Source: a bacterium (lineage in GTDB: Bacteria; Sumerlaeota; Sumerlaeia; MVZB01). From it: DNA of 12,815 nt. Under the pieces are notes generated by a model, which did no database searches, had not been told where the DNA came from, and saw nothing but the letters and a program-made list of their open reading frames with translations. The stretch is taken from the NCBI GenBank assembly GCA_023480605.1, contig JAMCWS010000042.1, positions 1 to 12,815 on the forward strand. The letters are read 5' to 3'. Both the position numbers and the translations under genes were made by a program. Below are positions 7,101-12,815 of this stretch, in pieces (position 1 is the first letter of the stretch; each line of letters starts with the position of its first letter).

Positions 7101-8926
7101 TCGATGAGGCCGTCGATGCTGAAGTGTCCCGTGTCGTCGGTCAACACCGCCGGCAGACCGCGCGAACCGAGGAATCCCCTTTCGTTGCGCTGGGCTTTCA
7201 AGAAAACGGGCGCATAAATCAGCGGCTGGTTGGGAGTGTAGTCCTTGTTCTGATCGAGCCAGACGACCCGGCCCTCGATTTTGGCGAGCTTGTCATCGAG
7301 CCGGGAATTGAGGAACGGCCCTTTCCAGAAGGCCAGCGCCAGGCCCAGCTTGGCCAGGCCGACGCGCCGGCCCGGCTCGTAGACGATCTGCCGCGCCAGT
7401 TGATCGAACTGGATCTCGCTGAGCACGTCGTCGGGGGTGTCGACGTGATAACGGTTGTCATTGATGGAGGCGAGCGTCACTCCGGCGTAGGAAGCCAGGG
7501 TCGGCACTTCGCTGTCGAAGGGGGCGGAAAAAGGGAAGTAAGTCCACCAGTTGCGGCCGAGGGTAAGATTAATGCAGTCGTTGAAAGACCGCAGGGTGGT
7601 CTTGGCTTCGGGTTCGGTAACGAAAGACTCGGCGTAATCGTTCAGTTTAAGGCCGAGATCGCGGAACTTGGAGCGTAACTGGCCTTCGTTCTGGCGGCGG
7701 AAATGGCCGAAGCACAATACGCCCATGCGGTCGGTGTGGCTGCTCAGGTCCAGGCCGACGAACAGACCGGGCGGCCCCATCTGTGCGAGCATCGTGTTCT
7801 TCTGCGCGTCGGTCCAGCCCTCTTTGAGTCCGTCGTGGAGACGACGCGTGAAGTGAACCATGCCCGACAGGGCCTGGCCGTGGGCGCCAAGAAACAGCAG
7901 GTAGATGGGGCGCTGGGGGCGCTGGGACAAATGGCTCAGGTAACGGGCCATTTCGAGCAGCGTGGCGGGGCCGCAGGCCTGTTCGGCGCCGGGGGCCAGG
8001 TCCGGAGTGATGCTGATGCTGTCGTAGTAGGTGTGGAAGATAACCGGGGTGATGTCTTCGTTGATTTCGCCCCCCGGGTAGGGTGTGCCGCCCTCCAGAC
8101 GAACGAGAATATTGCGGGCCGTGACCCGCTCCCAACTCATCCGGCAATGGAGGGTGACCTTCTGGCCCGGGGTGGCCAGGAGGCGATCGAACAAGGGCAG
8201 ATCGCGCTGGGCGACGTAAAAGCGCGGGATGTTGGCCGGCACGGTCATGAATTTCCCGCGGATGGCCGGGCCGCCGCACATCGGATTGGCGCGGAACAAC
8301 ATCGCCTTGGCCCCGAACTCGGGTCCGCAGAGCCACTCGTAGTTGTTATCCCAGTCGATGGTGACGATCGAGTCGCGAATGCGTTTGCCGGTCAGGTCGG
8401 CGTCGAATCCCTTCCCGATGTTGACCAGCGAGGCGGTGATTCCCTCAGGGGGCGTCTGGGGCGTGCGCGCCAGGTTGGGCCAAAGGGGATGGATCGGCAT
8501 GGTCACGGCGCCCTGGGCGGTGTCGGCCTTGAGCACCGCTTCCTGGACGATGGGCACGGCCACGGGAAACTCCTGGATCTCGACTTGGTTGAGTCCCATC
8601 GTTTTCAGTTCGTCGAGGATGAACTTGTAGGCCTTTTCGGAGCCGGGGTAGCCGGTCATGCGCGAGTCGGTCGAGGTGAATTCGCGCATGTAGGAACGGA
8701 TGCGGTCGATATTCAGATCTTCGGTGACTTTCAGTTCGGGCACGCCGATGGTGATGGGATGCGGACGGCCTACCCAGATGGCCAGCCCGACGGTCGAAGC
8801 GACCCCCAGGATGCCCCACAGGACCCATCGCAGCCGGGGCATGGACCAGCAAAGGAACATGATCAGCGCGCCCAGCGCCAGACTGAGTGCGACGATGGCC
8901 AGGGTGATGATGACGTTCCAATCCAT
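4163..8926 (-). CDS. M28-peptidase-like / PA-like domain fused to FtsX-family ABC permease
   Basis: A 1587-aa membrane fusion. Order: two N-terminal helices (about 5-27, 33-53, with a positive loop PRLR between them, so N-out); an extracytoplasmic M28-type peptidase fold (about 65-515) with a PA-like insertion (about 162-262); a beta-rich region resembling a carboxypeptidase regulatory fold (about 547-610); further unrecognised beta and helical parts (about 610-868); helices at about 871-891, 904-924 and 930-952; then an FtsX module with TM about 998-1020, a MacB-like extracytoplasmic domain (about 1021-1306) and TMs about 1308-1330, 1348-1378 and 1394-1416. The coupling motif is YERRREIFVYNSVGLSP (1331-1347) and FYPARQA (1414-1420) closes the module. 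About 165 more residues follow, predicted cytoplasmic, of unknown fold. Compared with active M28 enzymes, the zinc His of HxD is Tyr300 (HTYYDS), GADD is GAEQ (313-316) and the catalytic/ligand Glu pair is His349-Gly350; only Asp393 and His494 remain. It is therefore likely a pseudopeptidase. ATG start with AGGA 8 nt upstream. The ATPase at 1211-465 is the likely motor. Confidence 0.92.
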   Translation of the reverse strand: MDWNVIITLAIVALSLALGALIMFLCWSMPRLRWVLWGILGVASTVGLAIWVGRPHPITIGVPELKVTEDLNIDRIRSYMREFTSTDSRMTGYPGSEKAYKFILDELKTMGLNQVEIQEFPVAVPIVQEAVLKADTAQGAVTMPIHPLWPNLARTPQTPPEGITASLVNIGKGFDADLTGKRIRDSIVTIDWDNNYEWLCGPEFGAKAMLFRANPMCGGPAIRGKFMTVPANIPRFYVAQRDLPLFDRLLATPGQKVTLHCRMSWERVTARNILVRLEGGTPYPGGEINEDITPVIFHTYYDSISITPDLAPGAEQACGPATLLEMARYLSHLSQRPQRPIYLLFLGAHGQALSGMVHFTRRLHDGLKEGWTDAQKNTMLAQMGPPGLFVGLDLSSHTDRMGVLCFGHFRRQNEGQLRSKFRDLGLKLNDYAESFVTEPEAKTTLRSFNDCINLTLGRNWWTYFPFSAPFDSEVPTLASYAGVTLASINDNRYHVDTPDDVLSEIQFDQLARQIVYEPGRRVGLAKLGLALAFWKGPFLNSRLDDKLAKIEGRVVWLDQNKDYTPNQPLIYAPVFLKAQRNERGFLGSRGLPAVLTDDTGHFSIDGLIDTTGNLEFMKCMLEAYGTASKSFLDANPNAAQEFINARRKQEPDYGKIPLDGSIIYALNMSREKEYPWTASMMKKVVNLNLVCFPCKAVTLNGLIEPRGYVNLRDIQILDASTQSPPFQFGSSTTDAYSLDENCITIWADPNLRMRLTMGLGLKEKRLILINNTPQNPVGDAFVLDKLEGIPSMVLQGGRDMWNLDQSRIENFKKYGVTNPRVQALHDEAKTYLAAAETALNKYNYREYRSAAERGWALEGKAYSELLAMTNDMIRGVLFYLALLLPFSYCIERLVVASGTIKRRIIWMTTIFIASFTILALIHPAFRFTLTPLIVLLAFIILALAVTVSMLVVGKFDTMLQERKQDVTGQHEDTQNVGNIAVRAVDLGIANIRRRPQRGFLTGMTIVLVTFTLLSFTSLVPEVSTSRLKVPTGNPVYKGMLARDRAWNPMSTALYESLKRTFGGGSSPAVAPTGKGSAVAGRLWFYCDMLGNLSQIDIRNDPDDVKRAAEDRTTTATEGKSFTAVALLGMESTEPRVTGIDKTLIAGRWFKEGEMRSIILPEHMTTLLGLGSKDIGRKVYVYGQKLTLVGIYDQDKFDAMEDIDGEQLTPVNFVLQRQIEAQKAVADAPADTFEEYVHSASSQIAIVPYQFAGRIGATMRSIGIRTGEGVDPDKQAEGYARRSNLTILASDGKDVLLYASVDRSKLNAAGQIAIPVLLGFMMVLGTMLGSVYERRREIFVYNSVGLSPTNVASLFLAESSVYAIIGASVGYLLGQVISKTLQYTGALSGIGLNYSAGTTVFVTLLTMFIVLVSTFYPARQAFLAAIPDARKDDDQPDDALTTESIGLYLPFVATPSSVYAMQAYMYEFLDGLQGVTVGQLAIDNLQTGVETVEDKTTPVLKFRAWLAPFDLGISHDAVLRIVYRKDRDVFQYHLTAHRFSGDQQNWRRLTPRFILTVRKQLLMWRILPAESHLNYAERATALFGESNL

Positions 8927-8952
8927 GAATTCATTCCTGCGTTGCGTTTAGC

Positions 8953-8970
8953 GAACCATCCAGATGGTTC
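8953..8970. repeat. Perfect 8-bp inverted repeat between two cluster genes
   Basis: GAACCATC-CA-GATGGTTC is a perfect 8-bp inverted repeat with a 2-bp centre in the 80-bp gap between the 661-aa membrane protein and the M28-FtsX fusion, 27 bp upstream of the latter's start. As DNA it could be an operator. As RNA it could form a 7-bp hairpin with a 4-nt loop that affects mRNA processing or stability. No T-run follows, so it is not an intrinsic terminator. I see no convincing promoter next to it. Confidence 0.5.
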
Positions 8971-9006
8971 AATTCCCCGTCGCCGGCGGGCGGATCGCCG
9001 CGCTGC

Positions 9007-10992
9007 CTATCCCCAGAACCGGTAGACGGTCATGTTGGCGAGGGCGCCGTAGATCATCCAGAGACTGCCGGTGACGAACTCGCCCATGACCAGGCCGACG
9101 AAGAAGGGCAGGCTCTTGCGATAGGCCACCGCGCCGCCGTAACGGGTGATGAGCGACTTGGCCAGCCAGCCCAGAAACAGGCAGAACCAGAGTTTTTCCA
9201 TCGACCAGCAGGTGGAGGTGGCGTAGCCGACCGGATGCCAGAGCCACCAGGTGTATTTCATGCGCATGGCGCCCAGGAACAGGGCAACGAGGAGCCCGAC
9301 CACCGACGCCACCGAGGCGGCGTAGCGCGGTTTTTGCGGGAGGGTCATCCAGCCGACCATCCGGTTCCAGCCCTCCTGGGAGAAGGCGTCGCCGGCCAGG
9401 CGGCCGCTGTAACCGTGCACGTAGACCGAGTGGAGGACGGCCCAGAAGGCCACGAGCGAGCCGAACACGATGGCGATCACCATGGCCTTGAGGATCGAGC
9501 GCGAGGCGATGCGCGTCAACTGGGCCAGTTTGAAGCCTTCCATGTCGTGGGCGGAGAAGTGGGCGCGATAGGCGCGGTTGAACCACCAGAACAGAGTGAA
9601 GACGGCCGAATTTTCGGTGCCGATGCCGCGCGTGCCCAGCGGATTGAGGATCATCGTGTCGGGGCCCATATTGTGCAGGTCGTGCGCCGGAGGGCCGAGT
9701 TCGGCCCGCATGCGGGCGATGGCGATGGCGTACAGGAAGAAGATCGTGAAAAACATGAGCATGATGCCGGGCGTTCCGCCCAGGAGGTGGATGGCGATAT
9801 AGAACAGGACGGCGGCGCAGACGAGGAAAAGGATCAACGTTTTGGTGTAGCTCATCGGTTCGTGGCTGTCGTCGAGGCCGCCGGGGCGGCGCAGGATGTT
9901 GCGCCCCACGCCGACGAGGTGGCGGCGCGACACCCAGATGGCCAGCAGGCCCAGGGCGATATAGGCGCCGCCTGATTGCTCGGTCGGGAAAGGGAAACCG
10001 GGCAGGTCGCGGATGCCGATGGCCGACGTGATGACCAGTTGCAGTTTGAACATGATAAAAAAGAACCAGCAACTGAAGGCCAGGTCGGTGGGGATGAAGA
10101 AGGTCAGGCCGATGACGAAGGGATAGAGGTTGATGGTCGTCGCGGCGATGGCGTTCCAAGGGCGCTCGACGAAGTATTCGCTGAATCGGAAGGCCTCGAC
10201 GATGGGAATCCGCGGAATGCTGGGGTAGAGGAAATTGAAGCCGTCGACGATGTCGATGAAGGTCGTGATGCCGAAGGCGATCCAGAAAAGCTTGTTCCTG
10301 AGCAAGTCCGACAGGCCGGTGGCGATCATCATGGGAATCTGGATGATCGGAAAGGCCAGGCGTTCCCTTTCGGTCCAGTGCTGGCGGAAAAAGATGTTGA
10401 TCGCCAGCAGGCAGCCCATCAGCGCCAGCAGGAGGGTGTACCAGAGGGCGAAGGGGCGCGACCAGGCCACAAGGTTGCTCAGGCGGTAGAGGCTGTTGTT
10501 GCCCACCGCCAGGCCTTCGGCGGCGTGGATGTCGGTGATGATGGAGAATGAAGGAATGTGGGACAGAATATATTTTTCCCACTGGTTCTGCGGATTGGCA
10601 TTGTATTTGGGGAAGCTGAGCATCGGAACCATGATCTGGAGCATGTCGTGGCTGCAGAAGGTGCCGGCGATGGACAGCATCATGTAGATGGTCATCATCT
10701 CGCCGGCCGAAAGCGCCGCCTTCGGCCAGCGCTTTTGGATGTAAAGATTGGCCAGTCCCAGCAGAAATATTGTAAAGGTGACGTGGAAAAACAACGAGAT
10801 GGCCGTCGAGTGGCCCGAATACCAGATCAGTTCGGACTGGACGACCATAAGGGCCAACACCGGCATGAGGGCGCAGGCGATGGCGATGGCGCGGATGGAG
10901 ACGAATCGCAACGGCTCCTGGGGCAGGTCCTGGGGAGGGGCAGACGCAGGGGGAGCTTGAACGACGGCTTTTTTTTCAAGAACCTTTTCCAA
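9007..10992 (-). CDS. Polytopic membrane protein, DUF6785/DUF6784-like, probable transporter
   Basis: A 661-aa integral membrane protein with about 12-14 hydrophobic segments and a proline/alanine-rich cytoplasmic N-terminus. The segments SAGEMMTIYMMLS (95-107), HDMLQIMVP (115-123), ERLAFPIIQIP (210-220) and WHPVGYATS (585-593), and a C-terminal block RYGGAVAYRKSLPFFVGL (617-634), are what I recall from the uncharacterised DUF6785/DUF6784 proteins; that match is from memory. No enzymatic motif is visible. It resembles the OPT-like protein encoded at 4151-2031: the E-R-L-x-F-P motif is at residues 210-215 in both. The start is a TTG at 10992, preceded by a strong AGGAG (11004-11000) with a 7-nt spacer; the next in-frame ATG is far inside (M43, in the first helix). 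It is the first gene of the cluster, behind a long leader and 80 bp ahead of the M28-FtsX fusion. Role is inferred to be transport of a peptide or other small ligand. Confidence 0.88.
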   Translation of the reverse strand: MEKVLEKKAVVQAPPASAPPQDLPQEPLRFVSIRAIAIACALMPVLALMVVQSELIWYSGHSTAISLFFHVTFTIFLLGLANLYIQKRWPKAALSAGEMMTIYMMLSIAGTFCSHDMLQIMVPMLSFPKYNANPQNQWEKYILSHIPSFSIITDIHAAEGLAVGNNSLYRLSNLVAWSRPFALWYTLLLALMGCLLAINIFFRQHWTERERLAFPIIQIPMMIATGLSDLLRNKLFWIAFGITTFIDIVDGFNFLYPSIPRIPIVEAFRFSEYFVERPWNAIAATTINLYPFVIGLTFFIPTDLAFSCWFFFIMFKLQLVITSAIGIRDLPGFPFPTEQSGGAYIALGLLAIWVSRRHLVGVGRNILRRPGGLDDSHEPMSYTKTLILFLVCAAVLFYIAIHLLGGTPGIMLMFFTIFFLYAIAIARMRAELGPPAHDLHNMGPDTMILNPLGTRGIGTENSAVFTLFWWFNRAYRAHFSAHDMEGFKLAQLTRIASRSILKAMVIAIVFGSLVAFWAVLHSVYVHGYSGRLAGDAFSQEGWNRMVGWMTLPQKPRYAASVASVVGLLVALFLGAMRMKYTWWLWHPVGYATSTCWSMEKLWFCLFLGWLAKSLITRYGGAVAYRKSLPFFVGLVMGEFVTGSLWMIYGALANMTVYRFWG

Positions 10993-10999
10993 AGACAGA

Positions 11000-11004
11000 C
11001 TCCT
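11000..11004 (-). promoter_or_regulatory. Shine-Dalgarno that decides a TTG start
   Basis: AGGAG on the minus strand, 7 nt before the TTG at 10992-10990. There is no ATG or GTG at a usable distance in this frame, so this site fixes the rare TTG as the start of the 661-aa membrane protein. Confidence 0.7.
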
Positions 11005-11037
11005 GATTTTGTTTGAGTTGGCTGCTGTCCGCCTCGC

Positions 11038-11063
11038 TTGCGGCTTCGGGACCGGCGCCGCAA
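11038..11063. repeat. Leader inverted repeat near the first cluster gene
   Basis: TTGCGGC (11038-11044) and GCCGCAA (11057-11063) form a perfect 7-bp inverted repeat with a 12-nt GC-rich loop, about 45 nt upstream of the TTG start. In the transcript it would be a hairpin in the 5' leader. Such stems arise by chance in GC-rich DNA, so function is uncertain. Confidence 0.35.
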
Positions 11064-11319
11064 ACCGCCTATGAGACCCGGCCGGAAGGCGAAATGTTTG
11101 GCGCCTTTCCGCACCGCGGAAGTCTCAAGAACCTACGATCCAGCGCGAAATGGAGCGACGCGCCCGCATCCGCGGTTCAACTTCCGCCGGCCTTCAATCT
11201 CGGAGACCGGCACAAGTATTAAAATAATGATTACTGTCGCAGTGACATGCTCAAGAAACGGGAGCTACGGCATCGGGCAAATAATCCACAGAGCGGCGAG
11301 CATTCGCTTGAGCGGCGGC

Positions 11320-11348
11320 ACTATATCGGATTGGCCGCCCCAATGCAA
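11320..11348 (-). promoter_or_regulatory. Candidate sigma-70-type promoter for the five-gene cluster
   Basis: On the minus strand TTGCAT (11348-11343) and TATAGT (11325-11320) are separated by exactly 17 bp. The -10 matches five of six consensus bases, the -35 only three of six. It sits in the AT-richer part of the gap and points at the cluster. The match is suggestive only. A perfect TTGACA lies nearby (11368-11363) but has no -10 at a suitable distance. Confidence 0.35.
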
Positions 11349-11463
11349 GACTTTATAAGGATTGTCAAGCCCTCTTGCGCCAACATCGCTGCTGGCTAAT
11401 GAATATAATAAATCGGCGCGGCAAACAATTAAAATGTGGCGGTCGCAGGCTCCCCGTGATCCG

Positions 11464-12810
11464 TCAATCGCCGGATTCGACGGACGCGAGCGAGGCGCAA
11501 GCGCTCCGGCCGGCGCGCGCCGCGCTGGCCCAGGCCCACTGGAAATTGAAACCGCCGATCCGGCCGTCGACGTCAAGGATCTCGCCGCAAAAGAACAATC
11601 CCCGCGCGCGGCGCGACTCGAGCGTGCCCGGATCGACCTCGCGCAGGTCCACCCCCCCGGCCGTCACCTCGGCCTGGCCGTAGCCGCCGTCGCCGACCAC
11701 GGGCAACGGCAGGCACACCAGGGCCTGAGCCAGCCGGCGGCGCTCCCCTCGCCCCAAGGCGGCCAATGACCGCGCCGCCGCCCCCGACTCGGCGGCGCGA
11801 TCGGCGACCTGGCGCGCCAGGCGCTCGGGGTAGCGCCCGGCGATCAGGCGGGCGGGCGACCAGCGTGGGTGGCGGACGATTTCGTCCAGGAGCCAAGCCT
11901 CGGCCGCCTCGGCGTCGGCCAGGCCGGGGTGGCCCATGGCGATGGTCCACTCCTCGCCGGGCCGCTCGAGCCGGACGCGCAGCCAGTGGCGCGAAAGGTC
12001 GAGCACCACGGGCCCGCTGAGGCCGGAATGGGTAAACAGGAGCGAGCCGGTCCGCTCGATCAGGCGCCTCCCCCCCGGACCATAAATGCCCAGGCGCGCC
12101 ACCAGGCTCAGGCCGGCCAGTTCGCACAGCCGATCGCCCGGCGCCAGAACGAGGGGACAAAGCGCCGGAGTGGTCGGCACGATGACATGGCCCAAGCGGC
12201 GGGCCATTGCCAGACCGGCGCCGTCGCTGCCCGAGCGGGGCAGGGCCAGCCCCCCGGTGGCCAGGATCAGGCGGCGGGCGCGGAGGCGTCCCTCACCGGC
12301 CGCTTCGCTTGAGCCGACGCGGCTCAGCGCGAGTTCGAACAGGGGTTCGGCGGAACCACCCCCAGCGGGCGCTTCCGGCCACGCCCGCGCGTGAATGCGC
12401 GTCACGCGAGTGGCTGGGCGCAGTTCCGCGCCGACTTCGCGCACGCGGCGCAGGAGGGCGTCGAGTACGGCGCGGGCGCCGCCCGTAATCGGAAAATATT
12501 TGCCATCGGCCTCGAGGCGCAACGGCACGCCCAGGGTTGCCATCCAGGCCACGGTGCGGGCGCTGTCAAAGCCGCGCAACACGGCGCGGATCACCGGCCG
12601 GGGGCCGCCGCCATAGTCTTCGGGTGTGACGCGCTCGTTGGTGACGTTGCAACGCCCGCCGCCGCTGACGAGGATCTTGGCGCCAGGCCGGCGGGCTCCT
12701 TCGAGGACGACAATGCGGCGGGCGCCGCCGGCGGCGTCCTCGCCGGCGAAAATCGCCGCCGCCAGACCGGCCGCGCCCCCGCCGACAATCGCCCGATCAC
12801 AGATTTCCAT
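11464..12810 (-). CDS. HI0933/YhiN-family FAD-dependent oxidoreductase (BaiN-like flavoprotein)
   Basis: A complete 448-aa cytoplasmic flavoprotein of the HI0933 family (often annotated as aminoacetone oxidase-family or NAD(P)/FAD-dependent oxidoreductase; the physiological substrate is mostly unknown). Visible motifs: N-terminal FAD-binding GGGAAG (10-15), the family hallmark KILVSGGGRCNVTN (45-58), YFPITGGA (105-112), the second dinucleotide-fold segment ATGGLALPRSGSDG (184-197), FTHSGLSGP (259-267), EVTAGGVDL (381-389) and the C-terminal FAD contact region FFCGEILDVDGRIGGFNF (406-423). Length is slightly above the common 390-420 aa, with Gly/Ala/Glu-rich additions at about 142-156 and 166-176. 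The ATG at 12810 is five bases from the window edge, so its ribosome binding site is cut off and the start is supported only by the immediate FAD fold. It lies 471 bp upstream of the transporter cluster in the same direction, probably an independent gene with no functional link. Confidence 0.93.
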   Translation of the reverse strand: MEICDRAIVGGGAAGLAAAIFAGEDAAGGARRIVVLEGARRPGAKILVSGGGRCNVTNERVTPEDYGGGPRPVIRAVLRGFDSARTVAWMATLGVPLRLEADGKYFPITGGARAVLDALLRRVREVGAELRPATRVTRIHARAWPEAPAGGGSAEPLFELALSRVGSSEAAGEGRLRARRLILATGGLALPRSGSDGAGLAMARRLGHVIVPTTPALCPLVLAPGDRLCELAGLSLVARLGIYGPGGRRLIERTGSLLFTHSGLSGPVVLDLSRHWLRVRLERPGEEWTIAMGHPGLADAEAAEAWLLDEIVRHPRWSPARLIAGRYPERLARQVADRAAESGAAARSLAALGRGERRRLAQALVCLPLPVVGDGGYGQAEVTAGGVDLREVDPGTLESRRARGLFFCGEILDVDGRIGGFNFQWAWASAARAGRSACASLASVESGD

Positions 12811-12815
12811 TCCAG

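Larger units (their letters stand above)
10993..11463. other. 471-bp gene-free leader between the flavoprotein gene and the transporter cluster
   Basis: No credible gene lies here; short open frames on both strands have no ribosome binding site and no recognisable protein. The part nearest the cluster (about 11030-11200) is GC-rich, while about 11210-11430 is clearly AT-richer than the rest of the window, as expected of a promoter region. It holds a candidate promoter (11348-11320), a 7-bp inverted repeat (11038-11063) and an imperfect 18-bp palindrome GCCAACATCGCTGCTGGC (11379-11396). No intrinsic terminator is visible after the flavoprotein gene. If the candidate promoter is used, the cluster mRNA has an untranslated leader of about 320 nt, long enough for a regulatory RNA structure, but I recognise no known riboswitch. 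Confidence 0.6.

Noticed and set aside
7703..9025. Long plus-strand open frame (440 codons) antisense to the M28-FtsX fusion
   Set aside because: The translation is Gly/Asp/His/Arg-rich with no fold or motif, as expected from the antisense of GC-rich coding DNA; the minus-strand gene has clear domains.
11363..11368. Perfect TTGACA -35 box on the minus strand
   Set aside because: No acceptable -10 lies 15-19 bp downstream (CATTGG at 17); the TTGCAT/TATAGT pair just beyond it is a better candidate.
11013..11576. Short open frames on both strands in the leader
   Set aside because: They lack ribosome binding sites, overlap each other or the flavoprotein end, and show no protein-like composition.
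1..12815. tRNA, rRNA, CRISPR array, insertion sequence or phage genes
   Set aside because: I looked on both strands and saw no direct-repeat array, transposase, integrase or cloverleaf.

Overview
This 12.8 kb window is GC-rich, and every gene I can support lies on the minus strand. A LolD/MacB-type ABC ATPase fragment at the left edge and large extracytoplasmic domains on membrane proteins suggest a bacterium with a Gram-negative-type envelope. The two large OPT-like/DUF6785-like membrane proteins and the M28-FtsX fusion are of a kind I associate with uncultured phyla such as Planctomycetota, Lentisphaerota, Hydrogenedentota or Sumerlaeota. That placement is an impression from gene content; no rRNA or marker gene is present to confirm it.

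Reading in the direction of transcription (right to left): a complete HI0933-family flavoprotein (12810-11464) is followed by a 471 bp gene-free leader with an AT-rich stretch, a candidate promoter (11348-11320) and small inverted repeats. Then comes a tight five-gene cluster: (a) a 661-aa polytopic membrane protein (10992-9007, TTG start); (b) a 1587-aa fusion of an M28-type peptidase fold to an FtsX/MacB-type ABC permease (8926-4163); (c) a 706-aa polytopic OPT-like protein (4151-2031); (d) a compact 263-aa FtsX-like permease (2004-1213); (e) its ATPase (1211-465). Intergenic gaps are 80, about 11, about 26 and 1 nt. The cluster ends at a hairpin followed by six Ts (429-386). A second, separately transcribed LolD-like ATPase begins at 200 and runs off the left edge.

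The likely system is a composite envelope machine. ATPase (e) would drive one or both permeases (b, d), in the mechanotransmission style of MacB, LolCDE and FtsEX. Protein (b) displays a large M28-like and PA-like domain outside the membrane. Proteins (a) and (c) look like distant paralogues of each other: they share the motif E-R-L-x-F-P at exactly the same residue numbers, 210-215, and several aligned features, and may move peptides or another small ligand. The key oddity is that the M28-like domain has lost most zinc ligands and the general base. It may therefore be a ligand-binding pseudopeptidase, like nicastrin or the transferrin receptor, rather than an enzyme. The function of the system is inferred, not shown.
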